This document shows, piece by piece, positions 8,354 through 16,008 of a stretch of DNA of 32,652 nt. The position numbers and the translations under genes were made by a program. Source of the DNA: an uncultured Erysipelotrichaceae bacterium (GTDB taxonomy: Bacteria > Bacillota_I > Bacilli_A > RF39 > UBA660); assembly GCA_902803685.1 (NCBI GenBank), contig CADCQR010000021.1, positions 1-32,652 on the forward strand, given 5' to 3'. The first letter of the stretch is position 1; every line of letters starts with the position of its first letter. The notes under the pieces are model-generated. The model saw only the letters and a program-made list of their open reading frames with translations. It was not told the origin of the DNA and made no database searches.

Positions 8354-9533
8354 AAAAATAGAGCTATTAGCGCCGGCTGGCGATTTAGAAAGACTTAAAA
8401 TTAATTTGCTATATGGAGCAGATGCTGTATATTTAGGGGGATATAAATATAATCTCAGAGCTAATGCTACAAATTTTTCTCTTGAAGAAATAAAAGAAGG
8501 TTGTAAATTTGCTCATGATTTAAATAAAAAAGTATATGTCACTTTAAATATATCTTTTCACAATGATGATTTAGATGGATTAGATGATTATATTAATCAA
8601 GTTGTAGTAGCAGGAATTGATGCTTTTATAGTAAGTGATCCTTTTTTAATACCGTATATAAAGAATAAATACCTTAATGTAGAAGTTCATCTTTCAACAC
8701 AAAATGGAGCTTGTAACTATAAAGCAGTAGATTTTTATAAAGCTCAAGGGATTGATAGAGTTGTTTTAGCGAGGGAGTTGTCATTGGGGCAAATAGAAGA
8801 AGTAATTGATAAGACACATGTAGATATCGAAGTTTTCATTCATGGTGCTATGTGTACTTGCTTTAGTGGAAGATGTGCCTTATCAAATTATGTTACCAAT
8901 AGAGATGCTAATCGTGGTGGTTGTGCTCAAGTTTGTCGTTTTGCCTTCAAATGTAATGAAGAAAAAGATTTTACTATGGCAACAAAGGATTTAAATACAG
9001 CGAGATTAATTAAAGAATTTAAAAATATGGGAGTAAAATCTCTTAAAGTAGAAGGAAGAATGCGTTCGATTTATTATCTTGCTACTGTAATTGGTACATA
9101 TAGGGAGATTATAGATAGAATTGATGATAATTCAATGACAGAGGAGATAATGCAAACGTTAGAGCAAAGACTAAGTCGTGTTGCTAATAGGGAAGTATCT
9201 ACTCATTATCTTACGCATGAAGCAGATTTCTCTGATCAATACTATACTGGTAGGCAGGAATTATCAAATCAAGATTATCTTGGTTTAATTACTGGATATG
9301 ATGATGAAAATAAGTGCCTTATTTTAATAGAAAGAAATTATTTTGAACCTGGTGATGAAGTGGAAATATTTACCCCAGATAGAGAATTTATACATTATAC
9401 TGTTGGGGATATATATGATGAAAATATGAATTTGCTTGATGTGGCGAGACATCCAGAACAAGTATTAAAATTGAAATTCGAGAAGAGTTTACCAAAATAT
9501 TCAATGATAAGATTAATAAAGAAAGGTAATTAG
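8346..9533 (+). CDS. trhP2: U32-family protein, TrhP2/YrrO-like
   Basis: 395 aa. It begins KIELLAPAGDLERLK and GADAVYLGG, the U32 opening. It carries the family signature EVFIHGAMCTCFSGRC with CALSNY directly after, then GGCAQVCRF. These cysteines match the cluster-binding set of the family. A beta-barrel C-terminal domain follows (about residues 300-395). Known role of homologues: prephenate-dependent hydroxylation of U34 in tRNA with TrhP1, upstream of TrmR. The older label is collagenase-like peptidase. Translation is coupled to trhP1 by an 8-bp overlap. Confidence 0.92.
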   Translation: MDKKIELLAPAGDLERLKINLLYGADAVYLGGYKYNLRANATNFSLEEIKEGCKFAHDLNKKVYVTLNISFHNDDLDGLDDYINQVVVAGIDAFIVSDPFLIPYIKNKYLNVEVHLSTQNGACNYKAVDFYKAQGIDRVVLARELSLGQIEEVIDKTHVDIEVFIHGAMCTCFSGRCALSNYVTNRDANRGGCAQVCRFAFKCNEEKDFTMATKDLNTARLIKEFKNMGVKSLKVEGRMRSIYYLATVIGTYREIIDRIDDNSMTEEIMQTLEQRLSRVANREVSTHYLTHEADFSDQYYTGRQELSNQDYLGLITGYDDENKCLILIERNYFEPGDEVEIFTPDREFIHYTVGDIYDENMNLLDVARHPEQVLKLKFEKSLPKYSMIRLIKKGN

Positions 9534-9534
9534 T

Positions 9535-10653
9535 ATGAACTATATAGAAGAGGCTAAAGCAAATTTTTTAAAAAAAGAAGAAAACTTATCATCGTATGCT
9601 ACTAAGAGTACAGACGCAATAAGGTTAAAAGAAGAGTTTGATGATATTCGCCCACCGTTTTATCATGATATTGATAGAATGATTCATGCATCTAGTTATA
9701 ATCGTTATCAAGATAAAACCCAGGTATTTTCATACAAAGAAAATGATCATATTACTAGAAGAATGGTTCATGTTCAATTGGTAAGTAAAATAGCGCGTAC
9801 AATCGGGCGCGCCCTTAATCTTAATGAAGATTTGATTGAAGCAATTGCTTTGGGACATGATATAGGTCATACTCCTTTAGGGCATTCAGGAGAAGCTTTT
9901 TTAAATGAAATATCTCAAAGAGAATTGGGTGAAACTTTTGCTCATAATATTCAAGGGGTAAGAAATTATCTCTATATAGAGAATAATGGTAATGGATTAA
10001 ACCTGACTATTCAAGTTTTAGATGGTATAATGTGTCACAATGGGGAAATGCTTTCACCTATATATGAGCCGATGAAAAAAGATGCAAAAGAAGTATTAAG
10101 GGAATATAATGAAGCATATACTAATTTTGCTAGGTCTAAGAAATATTCCCCAATGACTTTAGAGGGATGTGTGGTAAGGATTAGTGACATAATCGGATAT
10201 ATTGGTAGAGATATAGAAGATGCTATCAGACTGGGAAAAATAAATAGAAATGATTTGCCTGAAGATATTACGGATATTATAGGAACGACTAATAAAGAAA
10301 TTGTAAATACAATTATATTGGATATAATATCGAACAGTATAAATAAACCTTATATAAAAATGAGCGACAATGTTTATAAGGCACTTTTCTCATTAAAGAA
10401 ATATAACTATGAACATATTTATGATAAAAGTCTTTCTGATGATGAAAAAGAATATTATAGACAAGGAATGAACAAATTATACAATAACTATATTAAAGAT
10501 ATAGAAAACAATAATCAGAACAGTACAATATATACGGTGTTTTTAAAAGATCAGAATGAGGAATATATAGCAAAAACAGGTAAAGAAAGACAAGTAATTG
10601 ATTTTATTGCTGGTATGACTGATGATTTTTTTTTAAGAGAAATTAGTAAATAA
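9535..10653 (+). CDS. HD-domain deoxynucleoside triphosphate triphosphohydrolase (dGTPase-like)
   Basis: 372 aa, 1 nt after trhP2. The HD metal ligands are all present: His79 in RRMVHVQL, His108-Asp109 in ALGHDIGHTPLGH, and Asp218 in VRISDIIGY. The opening YNRYQDKTQVF is typical of Dgt/SAMHD1-type enzymes, which remove triphosphate from dNTPs and regulate dNTP pools. In B. subtilis this slot between yrrO and greA is held by udk, so the neighbour has been swapped while still belonging to nucleotide metabolism. No terminator is seen between it and the greA promoter. Confidence 0.92.
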   Translation: MNYIEEAKANFLKKEENLSSYATKSTDAIRLKEEFDDIRPPFYHDIDRMIHASSYNRYQDKTQVFSYKENDHITRRMVHVQLVSKIARTIGRALNLNEDLIEAIALGHDIGHTPLGHSGEAFLNEISQRELGETFAHNIQGVRNYLYIENNGNGLNLTIQVLDGIMCHNGEMLSPIYEPMKKDAKEVLREYNEAYTNFARSKKYSPMTLEGCVVRISDIIGYIGRDIEDAIRLGKINRNDLPEDITDIIGTTNKEIVNTIILDIISNSINKPYIKMSDNVYKALFSLKKYNYEHIYDKSLSDDEKEYYRQGMNKLYNNYIKDIENNNQNSTIYTVFLKDQNEEYIAKTGKERQVIDFIAGMTDDFFLREISK

Positions 10654-10706
10654 TCATTGTATTTACATTTTTATTTCAAGACCTAGAAAATTATTTTTAT
10701 AATATC

Positions 10707-10735
10707 TTGTAAAAATTTAAAAAAAGTGGTATACT
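10707..10735 (+). promoter_or_regulatory. Predicted greA promoter
   Basis: TTGTAA, a 17-bp spacer ending in TGG (extended -10), then TATACT (10730-10735). Transcription would start near 10742, about 80 nt before the greA ATG. Confidence 0.7.
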
Positions 10736-10740
10736 TTTGC

Positions 10741-10764
10741 AAGTTGAACGAAAGGGTTCAACTT
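10741..10764 (+). promoter_or_regulatory. Perfect 9-bp stem-loop at the predicted 5' end of greA mRNA
   Basis: aagttgaac and gttcaactt form a perfect 9-bp inverted repeat around a 6-nt loop (gaaagg). No T-run follows, so it is not a terminator. It begins 5-7 nt after the -10 box, exactly where transcription should start. The greA transcript would therefore begin in a hairpin, which could protect it from 5'-end decay or serve as an operator in DNA. Confidence 0.6.
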
Positions 10765-10821
10765 AATTATTAAGTAGTACATATGAATATAATATAGAAA
10801 TAAAATATATGAGGTGATAAA

Positions 10822-11295
10822 ATGGGAAATAAAAATACAGTATATTTAACACAAGAGGGATTAGAAGAAATGAAAAAGGAGTTGGATAATTTAATTAATG
10901 TTCGACGTCCTGAAAATATAATAGCTATAAAAGAAGCTAGAGCCTTAGGAGACTTATCAGAAAATGCGGAATATGATGCTGCTCGTAATGAACAGGCACA
11001 AATAGAAGGAAGAATTAAGCAGTTAGAAAAGATGCTTGAAAATGTATCGATAATTTCTGAAGTTTCTAAAGATAAGGTTGGAATTGGTAATACTGTTTCA
11101 ATAAAATATATGGATGATGAAGATGAGGTTGAAGAGTATAAAATTGTTGGCTCTCAGGAGGCCAATCCATTTGAAAGTAAAATTTCAAATGAAAGTCCAA
11201 TTGCTAAGGCTTTGTTCAATCATAAAGCAGGCGATGTTGTTACAGTAGAGAGTCCAAATGGTAGTTACGAAATAGAAATAATTGAAATAAAATAA
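10822..11295 (+). CDS. greA: Transcription elongation factor GreA
   Basis: 157 aa, full family length. The coiled-coil tip carries Asp44, Glu47 and Glu50 in GDLSENAEYDAAR, the residues that enter the RNA polymerase secondary channel and stimulate cleavage of backtracked RNA. The C-terminal FKBP-like domain includes YKIVGSQEANP and SPIAKALFNHKAGDVV. The start has GAGGTGA about 5 nt upstream. It is monocistronic by the evidence here, with its own promoter and terminator. Confidence 0.97.
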   Translation: MGNKNTVYLTQEGLEEMKKELDNLINVRRPENIIAIKEARALGDLSENAEYDAARNEQAQIEGRIKQLEKMLENVSIISEVSKDKVGIGNTVSIKYMDDEDEVEEYKIVGSQEANPFESKISNESPIAKALFNHKAGDVVTVESPNGSYEIEIIEIK

Positions 11296-11301
11296 AGTAA
11301 G

Positions 11302-11331
11302 AACAAGTAAGCTGGCTTATTTGTTTTTTTT
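11302..11331 (+). terminator. Intrinsic terminator after greA
   Basis: Stem aacaagtaa/ttatttgtt (one G-U pair) with a short loop, followed by a run of eight T broken by nothing but the stem end. It starts 7 nt after the greA stop. Confidence 0.85.
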
Positions 11332-11388
11332 GTTATTAGTATGTGTTTGTAAAGGCTGCTTTTAAGTGATTCTAATTATTAATATTGC

Positions 11389-11417
11389 TTTACAAAATGG
11401 TATAAAGGGTATATAAT
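11389..11417 (+). promoter_or_regulatory. Predicted promoter of the HExxH protein gene
   Basis: TTTACA (one mismatch from consensus), a 17-bp spacer and consensus TATAAT (11412-11417), 34 nt before the ATG. Confidence 0.75.
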
Positions 11418-11450
11418 ATATGCCGATTTATTACTTAAGGGGGGAATAAA

Positions 11451-13244
11451 ATGTTAGATGGAATAATAAAAAATGCGGATAATAGCTATGAGTTATTAAA
11501 AGTTGTTAATGGTAAACTTAGTGTTATACACGTATCAAAGGATGGATTTACTAAGTCAAATCATGAATATGTTGATAGTTTGTTAAGTCAGCTTTATTTA
11601 AATAATAATTGTGTGTTTGTAGAGAAATTACACGGTTATAATATTTATTTTGATAAAGAAACAAATTTTAAACATTTTGTTAAAGGTTCAACAGAGGATA
11701 TGCAGTTGTTTTGGAAAGTCAATGGACAAGATGCTGTATGTTATTTATCAAAGGAAAAACGTGATAAGATACTTGCTTTATTTCTTGTTGGTGCTGCTGT
11801 TATGTGTTTGTCTATAAATATTTTGAGGTCATATAATAGTACACCTTTTACAATTGATATTGATAAATCTATTCATGAACTATATTCTTCAGTGGATATA
11901 GATAAAATGTATGATTTAGGAGTTGTTGATTATGATAAGGCAGTAGAGCTTATTAATAACAGTAACCTTGGTGATGACGATAAAAGATTATTATTAAATG
12001 AAGATCTTTTAAGAGATGTTTTCAAATATTACAGAAATACGCCTATGGAATATCTTGCAAATCTAAAATTTAATAACATTGAAATTGAATATTATGAGGA
12101 TCCTGAATATGATGCAGATGGTTATTATATAGCTACAAAGCCCAATGTTTTACATGTATCAAAGGTTTTATCTTGTGCAGAAAATCATGTCAAGGCACAT
12201 GAATATGCACATCTTCTACAAGCAGAAGGTGTTCCTTATATATATTTAAAAGAGGCTGTTGCAGAATTAACTGTTGCAGAATATTATGATGGTGAAATAG
12301 TATCATATGTAGAAGCTGTTGATAATCTTAAATTATTAATTGATATAATTGGACCTGAACCGGTTTTAAAATTGATTTATGGTGGTGATGATAAAGATTT
12401 CAAAGACTCTTTACAAGCTTATATATCAGAAGATGAATGTAATCAGTTATTAGCATATTTATGTAAAGAACCAAATAAAGAGAATCATGATCATGATGAT
12501 ATTAAAAATATACTTTGTGATTTGTATAGCGCTAAGGCTGGAGAGTCAATTGAAGAAAATGATTATATGCTTGTCAAATATTATGACAAGATTTACGAAA
12601 ATGTTTTTGATCCATTTAATTCATCTTATATTAGAGCAACTTGTAAATATTTAAATCCACATGAAATGGAAGAAGTTGAATATGCTGATTTGTCACCTTA
12701 TGATGAAGATAAAATTTTTACTACTTTGAATGATGGAAAAAGGATTCAGGAATATAAAACTTATTATTATAGATATTACACATATAGTGAATATAAAAAA
12801 TTAAAAGATAAAGAACACTTTGAGTTTGATTATAATTTGTCTGATGGGCTGATACATGGTTTTCGTAACGAAAATAATGAATTTTATTTGTTGGATAAAC
12901 CAGTATCTTATGACAATTATTTAGATGAAGGAGACATTGATTTAACTAATTTGGAAAATTTACCAGGAAGAACCATGTCATTTGAAAAGGCAATAAAGCT
13001 ACAATATTTATTTCCAAAACTTAAAAAAGAAGAATCAGAAATAACTGATATGAAAGATTGGTTTTATGAGTGCTCTTATCCAACTGTTTCTTACCGTCAT
13101 CCTAATATCGAAAAACAAGATGGTAAATATGTATATTTTTTAGAAGGTATTAGACATAGATTTCCAGAGCAATTTAGTAGAATGGGTGATATATGTAATG
13201 CTCCTACAGCAGTAGAAACAGCAAAGGTTTTAAAATATAATTAA
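11451..13244 (+). CDS. Membrane-anchored HExxH (peptidase MA-like) putative metalloprotease
   Basis: 597 aa, acidic and Tyr-rich. About 100 N-terminal residues precede a single TM segment (LALFLVGAAVMCLSINIL, ~107-125); the rest is probably outside the cell. HEYAH at 250-254 gives His250, Glu251 and His254, and EAVAE at 268-272 offers a third zinc ligand, as in gluzincin peptidases of the MA clan (HEyAH ... EGlAe). I recognise no domain in the C-terminal ~250 residues. AAGGGGGG lies 7 nt upstream of the ATG. It has its own promoter and terminator. Substrate unknown; the catalytic call rests on motif spacing only. Confidence 0.75.
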   Translation: MLDGIIKNADNSYELLKVVNGKLSVIHVSKDGFTKSNHEYVDSLLSQLYLNNNCVFVEKLHGYNIYFDKETNFKHFVKGSTEDMQLFWKVNGQDAVCYLSKEKRDKILALFLVGAAVMCLSINILRSYNSTPFTIDIDKSIHELYSSVDIDKMYDLGVVDYDKAVELINNSNLGDDDKRLLLNEDLLRDVFKYYRNTPMEYLANLKFNNIEIEYYEDPEYDADGYYIATKPNVLHVSKVLSCAENHVKAHEYAHLLQAEGVPYIYLKEAVAELTVAEYYDGEIVSYVEAVDNLKLLIDIIGPEPVLKLIYGGDDKDFKDSLQAYISEDECNQLLAYLCKEPNKENHDHDDIKNILCDLYSAKAGESIEENDYMLVKYYDKIYENVFDPFNSSYIRATCKYLNPHEMEEVEYADLSPYDEDKIFTTLNDGKRIQEYKTYYYRYYTYSEYKKLKDKEHFEFDYNLSDGLIHGFRNENNEFYLLDKPVSYDNYLDEGDIDLTNLENLPGRTMSFEKAIKLQYLFPKLKKEESEITDMKDWFYECSYPTVSYRHPNIEKQDGKYVYFLEGIRHRFPEQFSRMGDICNAPTAVETAKVLKYN

Positions 13245-13302
13245 ATTATTTTTGTTATATTTAATTGAAAAGTAATTCAAATAATTTATAATCACTTTTT
13301 AA

Positions 13303-13342
13303 GAAAAATCTGTAGTTATAAAAGTTAACTATGGATTTTTTT
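13303..13342 (+). terminator. Intrinsic terminator 1 of a tandem pair
   Basis: A 14-bp stem (aaaatctgtagtta/taactatggatttt, two G-U pairs) with a 7-nt loop and a T-run to 13342, about 60 nt after the stop of the HExxH gene. The A-run before the stem makes it potentially bidirectional. Confidence 0.8.
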
Positions 13343-13384
13343 GTAAAAATTATTAAAACAAAATGTTTAATTTAAAAAATACTT

Positions 13385-13434
13385 GGTACTTTTAAAAGGT
13401 GTAATCACCTTTGTATAAAAGTATCTTTTTTTTT
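13385..13434 (+). terminator. Intrinsic terminator 2, two-part hairpin
   Basis: Inner stem aaaggtg/caccttt (loop taat) sits on an outer stem ggtactttt/aaaagtatc, with a 1-nt and a 4-nt internal loop between them, followed by nine T. It lies 52 nt before the next start codon and 140 nt beyond the previous stop, so it insulates the two genes or acts as a leader attenuator. Confidence 0.82.
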
Positions 13435-13486
13435 ATCAAAAAATAATGTATACTAAAGGAGAATAGAGAGATAGGGGTGCAATTAT

Positions 13487-15031
13487 ATGATTATTAGAAA
13501 GCCATATGCCTTTTTAATTAAAAATTTTAAAAAAGTTCACATTGCCCTTTTTATGTTTGCAATATATATATACTTTAAGTGTACAAAAACATATTCATTT
13601 GTTAATGAATTTATTAAATTGTCAAGTTATACTATCTATAGTGAAGCTATTAATCAATATGTAAGTGTATTTAGTTATTTTATATTATTAGCTCTGATTA
13701 CATTGAGTGTTTTTATATTAGTCTTATTGAAGCGTAAAGACAAGCCGTGGAAATTATATATAATACCAGTTGTTCAATATTCAATAATTTTGTTGTCTTT
13801 TATATTTATTAGAGGATATTTTAAGGCGTATACAGGCGTAGAGTCAACTGCCTCACTAAGAATTTGGCGAGATTTGTTGTTTATATCGCAATTTGCGCAA
13901 TTAGGTATATTTATCATATTTATAATTAGAATCTTCGGTGTTGATTTAAAGAAGTTCAATTTTAGACTTGATGAAGAATATTTAGAGTTAGAACAAAAGG
14001 ATAGGGAAGAACTAGAAATAAATATAAATATAGATAGATATGCTTTTAAGAGAAATTTTAATAAGCTTATAAGAAATATTAACTATATATATCAAGAACA
14101 TAAATTAATATTTATAATTATTGGTATAATACTTGCGTTTATTATGGGCAAGAACACAGTTTCTTATATATCATCACATAAAATCTATAAAGAAGGAAAA
14201 GATTTTAATACAAATGGATATAGCGTCAGGGTTAATAATAGTTATTATACTGATAAGTCATATAATGGTACTGTTATATCTGAGAAAAGCTCATTTGTAA
14301 TAGTTGACATTTCAATTACTAATACTATAGATACAACAAGAGATGTTGCATTACAGAGGTTTCATCTTATAAATGGTATTAATGACTATAGTCCTACTGC
14401 GAAGACATATGAAACAGAGTTTCAAGATTTAGGTAATGCTTATGATACTGTAAAATTGAAAAAAGGTGATACAAAGAGATTTTTACTAATATATAAAGTT
14501 GATAGAAAGTTAAAACAACATCGATTTGTACTATATTATCAGGAGCTTCAACATAATGATAAATATTTAAGAAAAATTAAACTTAAAATAAAAGATTTGT
14601 CTAAAATACAAGAAAAAGATACATTATTGTTAGGTGATACATTTTCAATAAATATAAGAGGAGAAGATGAAAATATAACCATAGAGGAATATGAATTCGC
14701 TGATTCAATAACTTATATATCAAAAGATTGTCAAAGTTATGATTGTGAAAGCTCATATACATCCGTTTCTGGATATAAGATTTTAAAGTTAAAGTTTGGT
14801 TCTGATACGTATGAAGGAACTGATTTTATAGATTTTTTACAAAAATATGGCAAAATAACTTATATTAATAATAAAAATAAGAAAAAAGTAATCGATATAA
14901 AAAACGCTTTACGAAAATTATATCGTGGGAAATATGTATATATAGCGGTTCCTGATGATATATCTAAAGTATCTGAACTTAATTTTGAAATTATAGTCAG
15001 AAATAAAAAATATATCTATAAAATTATATAA
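13487..15031 (+). CDS. Polytopic membrane protein with exported C-terminal domain, unknown function
   Basis: 514 aa. Four TM segments lie in residues ~15-150 and a fifth at ~205-225 (LIFIIIGIILAFIMG). A basic and acidic cytoplasmic loop (DRYAFKRNFNKLIRN) precedes the fifth. The remaining ~285 residues are strand-rich; the stretch SSFVIVDISITNT resembles the DUF4352-type Ig-like fold found on many Gram-positive surface proteins. CQSYDC suggests one disulphide. AGGGGTG lies 7 nt upstream. It precedes the first SAF-domain gene by 41 nt without a clear terminator, so it may belong to the surface locus. No function is proposed. Confidence 0.78.
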   Translation: MIIRKPYAFLIKNFKKVHIALFMFAIYIYFKCTKTYSFVNEFIKLSSYTIYSEAINQYVSVFSYFILLALITLSVFILVLLKRKDKPWKLYIIPVVQYSIILLSFIFIRGYFKAYTGVESTASLRIWRDLLFISQFAQLGIFIIFIIRIFGVDLKKFNFRLDEEYLELEQKDREELEININIDRYAFKRNFNKLIRNINYIYQEHKLIFIIIGIILAFIMGKNTVSYISSHKIYKEGKDFNTNGYSVRVNNSYYTDKSYNGTVISEKSSFVIVDISITNTIDTTRDVALQRFHLINGINDYSPTAKTYETEFQDLGNAYDTVKLKKGDTKRFLLIYKVDRKLKQHRFVLYYQELQHNDKYLRKIKLKIKDLSKIQEKDTLLLGDTFSINIRGEDENITIEEYEFADSITYISKDCQSYDCESSYTSVSGYKILKLKFGSDTYEGTDFIDFLQKYGKITYINNKNKKKVIDIKNALRKLYRGKYVYIAVPDDISKVSELNFEIIVRNKKYIYKII

Positions 15032-15072
15032 ATTCATTGTATAATTAAGAGTAGGAGTATAGGGGTGATAAC

Positions 15073-15861
15073 ATGATAAAATTTATAAAGAAGCTGAGTA
15101 AAAATGTTGTTACAATGTTAATGATTGGGGTACTTGTTGTGATATTATTTTTGTTTTACTCAAAGAGAGTGAATGATTCTATTAATCCAATAACTGTACC
15201 ATACGCTAAGCAATATATTAAAAAAGGCACTGAGATTACTAAGGACTTAGTAGGAACTACCATAGTACCGCCGTCAATGCTTTCTGATACAGTTATAAGA
15301 ACTCAAAGTGATGTTATTGGTAAATATGCTAATGCTGATACTGATATCCCAAAAGGAAGTCTTTTCTTTGAAAGAAATGTAGTTGATAAAGAAGAATTAC
15401 CTGCCAATATAATTTTAGATATACCAGAGGGTTATGTTTTGTATAATCTTTCAGTGGATTCATTCTCAACATATGGGAATGCAGTATATCCAGGGAACTA
15501 TATAGATATATACCTTAAGGCTATGACTGTTTCAATTGGTAATCAAACAAATTCTGGAAAAGAAAAAAAGGTAGTATTGGGAAAACTAGTGCAAAATGTA
15601 AAAGTTATTGCGGTTAAAGATTATTCGGGTAAAGCTGTATTTAAAAACATAGAAGAGGGAAGACAGCCGGCTTTTTTAATTTTTGCTGTACCAGCGGATA
15701 TGTATGTATTACTAAAAAAAGCTGAATATTTAAGGACATATGACTCAATGTTAATTCCTGTTCCAACGCGAGAAAGTTTAAAGGCAGAACCAGGGGAAAT
15801 AAAATATAGTAGTGAAGCTTTGAAAAAATGGATTAATGATGTCACTATATGGACATCATAG
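15073..15861 (+). CDS. CpaB/RcpC-like SAF-domain protein, paralogue 1
   Basis: 262 aa. One N-terminal TM segment (~12-30) anchors an exported SAF domain: VPYAKQYIKKGTEIT, VPPSMLSD, IPKGSLFF. A CpaB-like C-terminal domain follows, with YPGNYIDIYLKA, LLKKAEYL, LIPVPT and WINDVTIW. CpaB is an accessory assembly protein of Tad/Flp pili. Two paralogues at 22214 and 23224 share every one of these motifs. The ribosome site AGGGGTGAT lies 4 nt upstream. A terminator follows, so this copy is expressed apart from the other two, possibly with the gene at 13487. Confidence 0.87.
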   Translation: MIKFIKKLSKNVVTMLMIGVLVVILFLFYSKRVNDSINPITVPYAKQYIKKGTEITKDLVGTTIVPPSMLSDTVIRTQSDVIGKYANADTDIPKGSLFFERNVVDKEELPANIILDIPEGYVLYNLSVDSFSTYGNAVYPGNYIDIYLKAMTVSIGNQTNSGKEKKVVLGKLVQNVKVIAVKDYSGKAVFKNIEEGRQPAFLIFAVPADMYVLLKKAEYLRTYDSMLIPVPTRESLKAEPGEIKYSSEALKKWINDVTIWTS

Positions 15862-15875
15862 TTATACGATTTGTG

Positions 15876-15898
15876 GGACCAATTATTTTGGTCTTTTT
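15876..15898 (+). terminator. Intrinsic terminator after SAF paralogue 1
   Basis: Stem gaccaa/ttggtc (extendable by a G-U pair) with a 5-nt loop, followed by five T, 15 nt after the stop codon. Confidence 0.75.
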
Positions 15899-15934
15899 CA
15901 TTGGAAATAAAAATGAATAAAGTTATAAGTTACA

Positions 15935-15962
15935 TTGACTTTTAAGTAATTCATGATAAAAT
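15935..15962 (+). promoter_or_regulatory. Predicted promoter of the sortase/Cys-rich protein operon
   Basis: TTGACT, a 16-bp spacer ending in TGA (extended -10), then TAAAAT (15957-15962). The core is nearly identical to the promoter at 23165. The ATG is 46 nt downstream. Confidence 0.72.
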
Positions 15963-16008
15963 TATTAGTAGATAATATGATAAGATTGTAGAAAGGGTAG
16001 GATAGAAT

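Noticed and set aside
12180..12260. Assigning the HExxH protein to a named peptidase family
   Set aside because: Only the motif and a downstream Glu-containing segment are visible; the rest matches nothing I recognise, so a clan-level description is the limit.
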